Shown here piece after piece: positions 7,187 through 14,607 of a stretch of DNA of 27,031 nucleotides. A model generated the notes under the pieces. That model ran no database searches, had not been told where the DNA came from, and saw only the letters and a list, made by a program, of their open reading frames with translations. The DNA is taken from NCBI GenBank assembly GCA_039817205.1, contig JBCBWG010000015.1, positions 1-27,031 of the forward strand, read 5' to 3'. A program made the position numbers and the translations under genes. This stretch comes from JBCBWG01 sp039817205 (GTDB lineage Bacteria > Pseudomonadota > Alphaproteobacteria > Rhizobiales > Hyphomicrobiaceae). Each line of letters opens with the position of its first letter. The stretch's first letter is position 1.

Positions 7187-8893
7187 TCAGCGCTCATTAT
7201 ACGCGAAGTCGTGTGAGCGTCCGCGATCTGCGCCGGCGAGCGTGACCAAGCCTGTTTCAAGTGCCGACCGAAGCGCGTCGGGGCCAACCCTATCGGCGAG
7301 CCGCTCGGGCACAATCCAAAGCGTGTAGGTATCGGACAAGACCGGTGCGGCGCAAACGAGCTGGCCATTCTCCGCGTCGCATGTCCGGTCCGGACGTACG
7401 TTGACCCGCTCGCGACGATCGTGACGCATGAAGCGCAGATCAACCGGCTGAAGTCTCAGCTCACCTTCATCCACCGGCACCCCGCGGAACACACACGCCA
7501 AGCTGTTTCGACACGCACCGGCGCGACGACCAAGTGTGTTCGCACTCCCAAAAGCGCGACGGCGATGCATTTCACGCGCGGTCTTATCGTCTCCGCGGCT
7601 GATGAAACACCGCTGTCGACCGGCACACAAAATGGGGTCGGCCGTCTTGTTGAAGCGACGGATGCCACGATTGCCGGGCTTCATGATCAGCAGGACCGTG
7701 ACCCGTGAAATTTTATCAGAGATTTCGTCGTCAGCGTCTCTTTCGGTCTCCGGGCGGGTGCGGGCGTATCTCTCGATGCTCGGGAGACGACGGCCGCGGA
7801 TCACCCGCTCTTCGGACCGTCGCACTGGTTCGACGTCTCGCACCGTGACCTCGTAATCAGGATCGCGATCCCGGCCTTGATCTTGATCCTGATTTCCATC
7901 CTGGGCCGAAACGCGGGGTCGGTCACCGCGTTCGCGGCGGTCGTTTTGATCGCCGCCAACGGTGCCAGCCGGGGCGGCTCCAAACATGGCTCGGCCCGGA
8001 AGCTTGCTCGGGTCAATTGGGTTTGTCGGTCCGAGGCCAAGCAGGCGACGCGCGCGACGCGTTCGCGGGTTGGTCGTCGATGGTTGTGCAACCGCCGAGC
8101 GTTCCGATCTCGTGTTTGGCTTTGATCGCGCAGGCGCTCTGGGCGCGGTTGTGTAGAGTTCTGGGACGAGGCTTGGAGGTGGGCCCGTTACCCACTCTTT
8201 CTGATCGACATTCGATCTTGGGTCGCCCCGTTTGCCCGGGCTTCTATCCTGGCTTCGATCCTGGCGTCGATCTTGACGTCCCTTTTGGCGTCTACCCTGC
8301 CGCCGACGCTCAACGCGTTGGGCCGTCACGTCCGGCGCCTCGGCCGTCGGACGATTGAGCTGCGTCAAGATTTGGTCGAGATCCCGACGATGGGCCTGCT
8401 GCCTCTTGCGTTTCGCATCGGCGGCTTCCGCCTGCTTTTTGATCCGGTCGGCCTCGGCCCGTCGGGCGGCATCTGCTGTCGCGCGGCGTCGGGCGCGTTC
8501 AGCGGCCCTCGCTCTTTCAGCGGCTCTGATTTCTGCCTTGCGTCGCGCTCTCACCGTTGCGGCTCGGCGGCGTTCGTATTCCGCCCGGGCGCGGGCCAAC
8601 ATTTCGGCTTCGTCGCGGCGCGATGGCAGCGGCACGTCTGAGACGCGCGCCCGCTCCCTTTGCGCGGGCGTCCGCCTTGGGGTTCGTGTTCCGACGCGAG
8701 ATGTGTCTACGCGTGGTTGAGATGAGGGCTGAGCTTTCGTCTCGCGCGATCGGGTCTCTGTGTTGGCTGGCGGCTTTGCAAAGCGGTCCGCAAGGTCGCG
8801 TGCGAAATCACTCGCCAAACTCGGTGCTGTCGACACGGCGAGAGCGCACACACCCGACGGGACGATTGTCAAAAACCTTGAAAAAAAACGCAT
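7187..8893 (-). CDS. Exported Arg-rich coiled-coil protein with a conserved six-cysteine C-terminal domain, function unknown
   Basis: I chose the ATG at 8893, giving 568 residues, because AGGAG lies seven bases upstream and the product then begins with a clear signal peptide (RFFSRFLTIVPSGVCALAV, cut after about APSLA, residue 27). The frame is open to 9067 but that extension lacks both features. Residues about 92-175 are a highly charged Ala/Arg/Glu helix, probably a coiled coil. Residues about 190-395 are low-complexity Arg/Gln/Asp/Pro-rich with RQDRSQDRS-type repeats. Residues about 396-545 form a compact domain (TVLLIMKPGNRGIRRFNKTADPIL) with cysteines at 423, 429, 461, 467, 505 and 514, an even number that could form three disulfides outside the cytoplasm. 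I recall similar C-terminal domains in other alphaproteobacteria without a known role. An envelope-associated structural role is inference only. Confidence 0.75.
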   Translation of the reverse strand: MRFFSRFLTIVPSGVCALAVSTAPSLASDFARDLADRFAKPPANTETRSRETKAQPSSQPRVDTSRVGTRTPRRTPAQRERARVSDVPLPSRRDEAEMLARARAEYERRRAATVRARRKAEIRAAERARAAERARRRATADAARRAEADRIKKQAEAADAKRKRQQAHRRDLDQILTQLNRPTAEAPDVTAQRVERRRQGRRQKGRQDRRQDRSQDRSPGKRGDPRSNVDQKEWVTGPPPSLVPELYTTAPRAPARSKPNTRSERSAVAQPSTTNPRTRRARRLLGLGPTNPIDPSKLPGRAMFGAAPAGTVGGDQNDRRERGDRPRVSAQDGNQDQDQGRDRDPDYEVTVRDVEPVRRSEERVIRGRRLPSIERYARTRPETERDADDEISDKISRVTVLLIMKPGNRGIRRFNKTADPILCAGRQRCFISRGDDKTAREMHRRRAFGSANTLGRRAGACRNSLACVFRGVPVDEGELRLQPVDLRFMRHDRRERVNVRPDRTCDAENGQLVCAAPVLSDTYTLWIVPERLADRVGPDALRSALETGLVTLAGADRGRSHDFAYNER

Positions 8894-9136
8894 GCCGCAC
8901 TCCTGATCCCGCATCGTCCTGAGCGCCTGGATCGCATGACCGCCGCCTTCAATTGGCCATGCATCGATCCCGTAGGCACTCCGAGTTCCGGTGTCCGACC
9001 GGGTCAGCAGCCGACGCCCGAAACGATGAGCGCGGTACGACGCGAGGACAAACCGAATAAGACGCAATACAGTCGGTAGGCTGTCTGCAAGATGAACAAG
9101 GCACAGTCGCGGCGATCGAACGCGTTCCTTGAATGA
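8894..9136. other. Intergenic spacer upstream of the exported coiled-coil gene
   Basis: These 243 bases hold the promoter region of the leftward coiled-coil gene and the 3' flank of the leftward SDR gene. The frame is open to 9067, but this stretch carries no signal peptide or domain and the better start lies at 8893. I see no confident promoter box or terminator. Confidence 0.4.
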
Positions 9137-10021
9137 CTATTCCGCTTGAGCGATCGCTTGCAGGCCCACGCGGTAATTCGGAAAAATCAGGTCGACGCCG
9201 AGATCATCGCGCAGGCGACGATTTCGAACGCGCTTGTTCTCGCCGTAGAAGCTGCGTGCCATCGGCGTCAGGTCTGCGGTCTCGAACGGCAGATCGGGCG
9301 GTACCGGCAAACCCTTAATCATCGCAGCGTAACTGATGACGGTTTGCGGTGCGGTGGGCTCATCGTCGGTCACGTTATAAACGCGGTGCTGACCACGGCC
9401 GTCGAGACCGGCTCGGATGGCTTGCGCGATGTCTGCCACATGAATGCGGTTGAACACCTGCCCGGCCTTTATGATCCGACGGGACGTTCCAGCTTTCAGA
9501 CGCGCAATCGGGTTCCGGCCCGGCCCATAAATTCCCGACAATCTGTAGATGTGTAACCGCCAAGCGCTGGCGGCATCGGCGGTGTCTGACCACGCTTGTT
9601 CGGCAGCAACGCGCGCGATACTTCGCCTGGAAACCGGTCGGCAGTTCGTCTCTTCGTCGACCCAGGCCCCGTTGTAGTCGCCGTAAACGCCAACGGTTGA
9701 GAGATAGCCAATCCAGCGAAGGTTCGGGGCTTGCGTCACCTCATGCTGAAGCTCGCGTAGCACCGGGTCACAGGCGTCGGGCGATGCATCGGCGTCCGGA
9801 GCAATTGATACGAGAATATTCCGCGCCTCGCGAACGGCCGCGCGTAAGTCTTCGCTCGCGGACGTGCCGTCGAACAGAAGCGGCGTGACGCCCAAAGCCC
9901 GAAGTCGGTCGGCGCCGTCGCTCGAGCGCGTGGTCCCGGTGATCGACCATCCCTCCGCCATGAGCTGCTCGCTGACAGTGCGCGCCGAGTAGCCTGCGCC
10001 GAGGCAGAGGAGCTTGCTCAT
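9137..10021 (-). CDS. Atypical SDR / NAD-dependent epimerase-like protein (YeeZ-like)
   Basis: With the ATG at 10021 the product is 294 residues and starts at the Rossmann strand (SKLLCLGAGYSARTV), with the nucleotide loop GxGYxA of the extended or atypical SDR family. The stretch GYLSTVGVYGDYNGAWVDE matches the active-site region of YeeZ-like proteins, which keep the fold but often lack the standard YxxxK pair. RIHVADIAQAI and YNVTDDEP are further family marks. The start overlaps the queG stop in an ATGA arrangement, so translation is coupled to queG; a longer frame to 10066 lies inside queG and is not needed. Third gene of the leftward fzlA-queG-SDR set. Substrate unknown. Confidence 0.82.
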   Translation of the reverse strand: MSKLLCLGAGYSARTVSEQLMAEGWSITGTTRSSDGADRLRALGVTPLLFDGTSASEDLRAAVREARNILVSIAPDADASPDACDPVLRELQHEVTQAPNLRWIGYLSTVGVYGDYNGAWVDEETNCRPVSRRSIARVAAEQAWSDTADAASAWRLHIYRLSGIYGPGRNPIARLKAGTSRRIIKAGQVFNRIHVADIAQAIRAGLDGRGQHRVYNVTDDEPTAPQTVISYAAMIKGLPVPPDLPFETADLTPMARSFYGENKRVRNRRLRDDLGVDLIFPNYRVGLQAIAQAE

Positions 10022-11238
10022 GGTGACGTTCCCGGTTCTGTTGCGGGCGAAAGACCCGTCGTCCACTCAGCTCGCACGGTTGCATCGGTTTCCGTCGCCG
10101 ATTGCCGATCGCGCATCGCGGTGAAGTGCCCGGGATCTAGAAGACCGTTTGTGACAAATCGCGATAAGGCCCAGACAGCGGCTACCCGGACGAGGGGGGG
10201 CATGTCAGTTGCGAGCGCTTCAAGCATGGGAATGAGTGATGCGTCCTGACTGTTGCCCGCAGCGATGGCGACGTTTCTGACGAACCGATCACGACCCGTC
10301 CGCTTGATTGGCGTGCCGGCAAATCGCTTGCGAAACGCGGCGTCATCGAGCGCCAACAGGTCTTGCAACGGCGGGTCATCGCACGCCTCAGAAATCGCGT
10401 ACTTCGCTTCCTGCGAGCGCACTGCGAACTTGTTCCAAGGACAAACGGCGAGGCAGTCATCGCAACCAAAGACGCGATTGCCGATAGCTTCGCGAAACGG
10501 GTGCGGGATGTGGCCTTTGTGCTCAATGGTGAGGTAGGCGATGCACCGTCGCGCGTCGAGCTGATATGGCGCCGGGAACGCATCGGTCGGGCAAACATCG
10601 AGACAGCGGCGGCAGTGCCCGCACGCGTCATCGACGGCGGGGCTCGTTGCGATGCTGTCTGCGGCCGACAGGATCGTGCCGAGAAAGAGCCAAGAGCCGA
10701 AGTCGCGCGACACGAGGTTTGTGTGTTTGCCTTGCCAGCCCAAACCGGCGACGGACGCCAGAACCTTTTCCATCAGGGGGGCTGTATCGACGAAGACTTT
10801 GACCGGCTTTCCCGTCCAGGCCGCGATCTCTCCGGCCAACACTTTCAGGCGCCCCTTTAAGACGTCGTGGTAATCACGGCGTTTCGCATACGCTGAGATG
10901 GCGCCCCGTTGGGATTGTTGAATGCGTGCAAGCGGATTGTAATCCGGCCCGTAGTTGTGGCCGACGACGATTGCCGATTGTGCGTCCGGCCAGAGGCTCT
11001 TGGGATGAGTGCGACGCTCAAATGTGTCGGCCATCCAGGTCATCTCGCCATGGCGGCCGTCGGCGAGCCAATTGCGAAGTTGGGTTTTTGCCGCGGCAAA
11101 CGCTGCGTCCGTGCTCTCGTCTTCAAGCGCAACAAAACGTACCGTTTCGAAGCCCAGGCCTTCGCCGCGATCCGCGATGCGCGTCTGTAGTTTGACGGTT
11201 GCAGAAGGTTTGCGCGATGGGTTCTCGATCGGTGGCAT
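10018..11238 (-). CDS. queG: Epoxyqueuosine reductase QueG
   Basis: Cobalamin-dependent iron-sulfur enzyme for the last step of queuosine synthesis in tRNA, reducing epoxyqueuosine to queuosine. The 406 residues show the catalytic domain (PDAQSAIVVGHNYGPDY; VDTAPLMEKVLASVAGLGWQGKHTN) and two [4Fe-4S] groups: cysteines 206, 209, 212, 216 (CGHCRRCLDVCPT), Cys232, and 259, 262, 266 (CDDCLAVCPWNK). A HEAT-like tail (about 290-370) follows, as in longer QueG forms. It begins six bases after the fzlA stop and ends in an ATGA overlap with the SDR gene. The first ~25 residues are not conserved in my recollection, so a slightly later start cannot be excluded. Confidence 0.95.
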   Translation of the reverse strand: MPPIENPSRKPSATVKLQTRIADRGEGLGFETVRFVALEDESTDAAFAAAKTQLRNWLADGRHGEMTWMADTFERRTHPKSLWPDAQSAIVVGHNYGPDYNPLARIQQSQRGAISAYAKRRDYHDVLKGRLKVLAGEIAAWTGKPVKVFVDTAPLMEKVLASVAGLGWQGKHTNLVSRDFGSWLFLGTILSAADSIATSPAVDDACGHCRRCLDVCPTDAFPAPYQLDARRCIAYLTIEHKGHIPHPFREAIGNRVFGCDDCLAVCPWNKFAVRSQEAKYAISEACDDPPLQDLLALDDAAFRKRFAGTPIKRTGRDRFVRNVAIAAGNSQDASLIPMLEALATDMPPLVRVAAVWALSRFVTNGLLDPGHFTAMRDRQSATETDATVRAEWTTGLSPATEPGTSP

Positions 11239-11244
11239 GGCGAA

Positions 11245-11979
11245 CTAAAAATCCAACTCGGCGTAGTGCGCGGCGGGCGCAACTCCGACCAGCCGGTCTC
11301 CAAGGAGGGGGCGAAAACTCTTTCGCGACTTCACGCGCTGGTACCAGCCGAGCGCGTGCGGCACATCCTCCCAAATGATTTCGCCAAGGTAATCGGCGAT
11401 CGACACGTGTGCCGCCGCGACGATATCGGCCAAGCTGAAGTCGTCCCCACCCAGCCAGCGGCGCTGATCACTCAAGAAGCCGATGTAGTCCAGATGATAG
11501 CGTAGATTGCTTCGGGCGGACCGCAGAATGCCAGCGTTTGGAGGTGCGGCCACACGGCGATCCAGCACAAGGCGGACCTTTTCGTAGAGAAATTCCTGCG
11601 TCACTTCCCGATCGCACTTCTGATGGAACCACTCGATCAACCGACGAATTTCCGCACGATCTTCGATATCGCCTGGCATGACGGCCAGGGGTTTGGCTGG
11701 CAGCTCATCGGAATGTGGGGCGCCTGTCAGCAGGTCGGCGATATCCATTTCATGGATCTGTGCGTCGGCCATGAATTCCGAAAGCGCATAAAAGCCGCTC
11801 AAATGCGTTTCGTCGTCCAGCTCCAAAACCGGCAACCGCGCGGATGGTGTCTTGTTGAGAAACGCTGGCGTCAACGCCCAAGGCAGTACCGGGTCCAGGT
11901 GCGCTTCGAGATGCAACTCGCCAATCAAAATGCGTGCGGCGCGCGAAAAGGGACAGAGCTTGAAGTGGGTCAACCGCAA
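11245..11979 (-). CDS. fzlA: GST-fold protein, probable FtsZ-binding division factor FzlA
   Basis: A 244-residue glutathione S-transferase-like protein. The thioredoxin-like N-terminal half has LCPFSRAARI with Cys9 at the usual GST position; the helical C-terminal half has REVTQEFLYEKV, LRYHLDYIGFL, RRWLGGDDFSLADIVAAAH and the end KSFRPLLGDR...HYAELDF. That tail is the signature I recall for alphaproteobacterial FzlA, which binds FtsZ filaments and controls constriction, rather than for detoxifying GSTs. The neighbours queG and uppP support this. The start appears to be TTG at 11979, with TGGAG about ten bases upstream; it places the cysteine at the expected distance from the N-terminus. Residues about 85-110 (ADLLTGAPHSDELPAKPLAVM) look like a lineage-specific insertion. 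Confidence 0.75.
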   Translation of the reverse strand: MRLTHFKLCPFSRAARILIGELHLEAHLDPVLPWALTPAFLNKTPSARLPVLELDDETHLSGFYALSEFMADAQIHEMDIADLLTGAPHSDELPAKPLAVMPGDIEDRAEIRRLIEWFHQKCDREVTQEFLYEKVRLVLDRRVAAPPNAGILRSARSNLRYHLDYIGFLSDQRRWLGGDDFSLADIVAAAHVSIADYLGEIIWEDVPHALGWYQRVKSRKSFRPLLGDRLVGVAPAAHYAELDF

Positions 11980-12197
11980 GGGCTGTTGGCTCCAAAGTTG
12001 CGTCGGGCGTTCGGTCGGTCGGTTCTATCAGGTGCGCTGCGCGACCAGCAACGGCGAACGGCTCTGACCCGCCAGACCGGGTGTCGTTGCGAGGGCGCGC
12101 CAGATCGCTGGAAACACGCGGCCCGTCACCGAATCCGGTAGAAGAGACTGGGTGTTTGCGCCAGGGCATGCGTTGAAAAGAAGGAGAACGGACGCCT

Positions 12198-12995
12198 ATG
12201 GAAACGTGGCAAGTCGTGTTGCTTGGCCTTTTGGAAGGTCTCACCGAGTTCATCCCGGTGTCCTCGACGGGGCATTTGCTGTTGGCCGGTCACTTTCTGG
12301 GCTTCAACTCGCCGGGTAAAACATTCGAGATTTTGATCCAGCTCGGTGCGATCCTGGCAATCCTGTCGGTTTACGCAGGTCGCCTCTGGCAGATGGCGAT
12401 GTCGCTGCCAACGAGCGCCGAAACGCGGCGCTTTGTGTTCGGCATTCTGCTCGCGTTTATGCCAGCAGCGATCATTGGCGTTCTCGCGCACGACTTCATC
12501 AAGACCGTGCTCTTCGAAAGCCCGCAGCTGATCTGCATCACGCTGTTGATCGGCGGATTTATCCTGCTCGCCGTCGACCGTATGACACTGACGCCCCGCT
12601 ATACCGATGTGACCGAGTTTCCGCCGTCTCTCGCGTTGAAAATCGGCATGGTTCAGTGCCTCGCTATGGTGCCGGGTGTGTCGCGCTCCGGTGCAACCAT
12701 CGTCGGCTCTCTGCTCATGGGCACTGACAAGCGATCGGCGGCTGAGTTTTCGTTCTTCCTCGCAATGCCGACGATGGCCGGTGCCTTTACCTATGATCTC
12801 TACAAAAATTGGTCAGGCCTCACGACCGACGACGTTGTCGCGATCTCGATCGGCTTTGTGACGGCCTTTTTCGCCGCTGTCGTCGTCGTACGCTATTTGC
12901 TCGACTACGTGAGCCGCTACGGCTTCGGCCTCTTCGCTTGGTGGCGGATTATCGTCGGCTGCGTCGGGCTCGTGGCACTTTACGCAATTGGGTAG
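12198..12995 (+). CDS. uppP: Undecaprenyl-diphosphate phosphatase UppP (BacA)
   Basis: Inner-membrane enzyme that dephosphorylates undecaprenyl diphosphate to recycle the lipid carrier for peptidoglycan and other envelope polymers; overproduction is known to give bacitracin resistance. The 265 residues contain both family signatures: LEGLTEFIPVSSTGHLLL (about 12-29, catalytic Glu and His) and PGVSRSGATI, with about seven or eight hydrophobic helices and the normal family length. The start at 12198 has a strong AAGGAG ten bases upstream. It diverges from the fzlA-queG-SDR genes and converges on ptsN. Confidence 0.97.
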   Translation: METWQVVLLGLLEGLTEFIPVSSTGHLLLAGHFLGFNSPGKTFEILIQLGAILAILSVYAGRLWQMAMSLPTSAETRRFVFGILLAFMPAAIIGVLAHDFIKTVLFESPQLICITLLIGGFILLAVDRMTLTPRYTDVTEFPPSLALKIGMVQCLAMVPGVSRSGATIVGSLLMGTDKRSAAEFSFFLAMPTMAGAFTYDLYKNWSGLTTDDVVAISIGFVTAFFAAVVVVRYLLDYVSRYGFGLFAWWRIIVGCVGLVALYAIG

Positions 12996-13040
12996 GCTGG
13001 CGCGTTGACTGGTCTCTGAGAGCCGTCCCCAGCAATCGCC

Positions 13041-13080
13041 CGCCAAGTCGCGAACGCGCCAAGCCGCGAAGACGCCAAGA
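13041..13080. repeat. Five-unit tandem repeat of an 8-base motif, CGC(C/G)AAGN, between uppP and ptsN
   Basis: Five consecutive octamers read CGCCAAGT, CGCGAACG, CGCCAAGC, CGCGAAGA, CGCCAAGA; odd and even units alternate, giving a 16-base super-unit. It lies in the 100-base convergent spacer just before the ptsN stop. Short GC-rich CGCnAAG arrays of this kind are, from memory, seen between genes of unrelated bacteria; I know no settled function. Confidence 0.75.
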
Positions 13081-13095
13081 TGGAAGATCGGCCGA

Positions 13096-13563
13096 CTAGG
13101 CTGCGTGGGACGTGGATGCGCTCGCGCTCAGGATTTGCTTCAGCGCGGCCTCCGACGTCGCAGCGCGGAGCTCATCAAGTACGGATGGGACCCGCATCAG
13201 TCGCGATATCCGAGACAGGGCTTTCAGGTGATCCCCGCTCGCGTGCTCCGGCGCGAGAAGCAGAAAGACGAGATCCACCGGCTCGTTGTCGATCGCCTCG
13301 AAATCAATGGGATTTTTAAGGCGCGCGAACACGCAATATATGCGGTCGAGGTCTGTGAGCTTGATGTGCGGGATCGCAATTCCGCGTCCAAGCCCCGTCG
13401 AGCCAAGACGCTCGCGCTGGAGCAGCGTATCAAAAATTTCGCGCGGCCGTTTGCCCGTCAATTCGGCCGCGACATCAGACAACTCCTGAAGGGCCTGTTT
13501 CTTACTTGTCGCCGCGAGGTCAGCGATGATGCTGTCCGGGCGAATAAGTCCGTTGAGGTCCAT
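13096..13563 (-). CDS. ptsN: PTS EIIA-Ntr, nitrogen regulatory IIA protein PtsN
   Basis: The final acceptor of the nitrogen phosphotransferase relay (EI-Ntr to NPr to EIIA-Ntr), which in relatives affects potassium transport and sensor kinases. The 155-residue product starts MDLNGLIRPDSIIADL and carries the phosphorylated histidine His66 in GLGRGIAIPHIKLTDLDR, with the LVFLLLAPEHASGDHLKALS stretch of the family. I chose the ATG at 13563, with GGAG eight bases upstream and normal family length; the frame is open to 13773 but that extension runs into the end of hpf. Last gene of the lptB-rpoN-hpf-ptsN string, 97 bases after hpf. Confidence 0.95.
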   Translation of the reverse strand: MDLNGLIRPDSIIADLAATSKKQALQELSDVAAELTGKRPREIFDTLLQRERLGSTGLGRGIAIPHIKLTDLDRIYCVFARLKNPIDFEAIDNEPVDLVFLLLAPEHASGDHLKALSRISRLMRVPSVLDELRAATSEAALKQILSASASTSHAA

Positions 13564-13660
13564 CGTATGATCTCCGCGCCGAGCAACGGCGCTTTGGTTT
13601 AACGCGTGTGACACCGTTCGAAGCCCGGCTGGGCCCGGAACGGATATGGCTCTGCCAATC

Positions 13661-14278
13661 TTATGAAGCAGGCGCAGTGCCAGTTTCAGGTCTGGTCTTT
13701 GGCTCTGGATCGATCCAGCCGATGTGGCCATCCCTGCGCCGGTAGACAACGTTCGTTGCCCCGGTTGCTGCATTGCGGAATAGCAAAACGGGTTCCTCGG
13801 TCAAGTCCAACTGCATCACCGCTTCGGAAACGGACAGCTCATTAAGGGCCCTTGCGGTTTCAGCGACGATCATCGGTCCGGCATCGCCCTCTGGCGGGTT
13901 GTCCGTATCCGCATCATCGTCTGCGCGGACCGTGAACTCATTGATAAACGATTGAATTTCCTTGCGTTCCTGACCAGCCTTGGTGTGATGATCCTTCAAG
14001 CGGCGCTTGTATCGACGGACCCGTTTCTCAAGGTGGGTCAGCGCATCTTCGGCGCTCGCGTAAGGATCTTCGCCGCGGCCCTGGGCCTCAAGCAAAAGCC
14101 CGGTTTTTAAGCGGATCGCGCAGTTCGTCTTGTAACCAACACGTTGCTTTTCCACGACGACTTGGCCCGAAATTTCCGGGCCAATGTATTTTTCCAATAA
14201 TCCCCGGGTCTTATCCACCACGAAAGTCTGAAACGCTTCGCCGGTTTCCATGTGCTTCCCGGTGATTTGGATCGTCAT
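13661..14278 (-). CDS. hpf: Ribosome hibernation promoting factor, long form (HPF/RaiA)
   Basis: Binds the 30S decoding region in stationary phase; the long form drives 100S ribosome dimers through its C-terminal domain. The 205 residues show the N-terminal ribosome-binding domain (about 1-97, MTIQITGKHMETGEAF, then ALTHLEKRVRRYKRRLKDHH), an acidic linker (about 119-133) and the C-terminal dimerisation domain (about 135-190, EEPVLLFRNAATGATNVVYRRRDGHIGWIDP). I chose the ATG at 14278, with AAGGA eight bases upstream; a TTG two codons earlier is possible but less likely. Often called an RpoN modulation protein because of its place after rpoN. Confidence 0.95.
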   Translation of the reverse strand: MTIQITGKHMETGEAFQTFVVDKTRGLLEKYIGPEISGQVVVEKQRVGYKTNCAIRLKTGLLLEAQGRGEDPYASAEDALTHLEKRVRRYKRRLKDHHTKAGQERKEIQSFINEFTVRADDDADTDNPPEGDAGPMIVAETARALNELSVSEAVMQLDLTEEPVLLFRNAATGATNVVYRRRDGHIGWIDPEPKTRPETGTAPAS

Positions 14279-14384
14279 AAGCAAGGTCCTTGTTGGCCCA
14301 ATCGCGGCTGGCTTTGGTTCAATATAAACAAATACTTAGGCAATTTGATCGCACAGGTTTGGCTGTGTCCTCGCGTCATCATCA

Positions 14385-14414
14385 AGGGTATGCGACCGAT
14401 GAATCGAGTGTCAA
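14385..14414 (-). promoter_or_regulatory. Possible housekeeping promoter for hpf-ptsN
   Basis: On the leftward strand TTGACA (14414-14409) matches the -35 consensus fully and is followed after 17-18 bases by ATACCC/TACCCT, a poor but typically alphaproteobacterial -10. It lies about 107 bases upstream of the hpf start in the AT-rich part of the spacer. Confidence 0.35.
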
Positions 14415-14574
14415 ACCGACCAACGAATAACCAAAAATTACGGCTGTATTGACACGGCATGGCTCAGTTGCGTGTTGAGCATGCCGAAGACCGCCGCGCG
14501 CGTCTGCTTCGGCGCGGCGAACTGGTGCTTCGGCCGGTCATTTTGGCACGTGGGATCGGCCTCGTATGCGCCCA

Positions 14575-14602
14575 GGACGCCCGAAGGACGCCCGAAGGAC
14601 GC
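14575..14602. repeat. 11-base tandem direct repeat (about 2.5 copies) beside the rpoN stop
   Basis: GGACGCCCGAA occurs at 14575-14585 and 14586-14596 with a third partial copy (GGACGC) from 14597. It ends a few bases from the rpoN stop codon. It is probably a slippage product; no role is evident. Confidence 0.6.
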
Positions 14603-14607
14603 GCCGG

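Larger units (their letters stand above)
14279..14607. other. Gene-free spacer between rpoN and hpf
   Basis: The 329 bases are AT-richer than their surroundings from about 14310 to 14460. They hold a possible leftward promoter for hpf (14385-14414), a GC-rich inverted repeat CGCCGCGC/GCGCGGCG (14492-14499 with 14512-14519) that could form in the rpoN transcript but lacks a T tract, and an 11-base direct repeat next to the rpoN stop. No reading frame here looks coding. Confidence 0.6.

Noticed and set aside
8881..8888. Run of eight A/T near the start of the exported coiled-coil gene as a phase-variation tract
   Set aside because: It merely encodes two Phe codons in the signal peptide. Eight is short for a switch and nothing else supports one.
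8894..9067. N-terminal extension of the exported coiled-coil protein to 9067
   Set aside because: The internal ATG at 8893 has AGGAG and a signal peptide directly after it. The extension has neither domain nor ribosome site.
14543..14560. Sigma-54 promoter (TGGCACG) near rpoN
   Set aside because: The -24 half fits, but the GC of the -12 element is missing at the required spacing.
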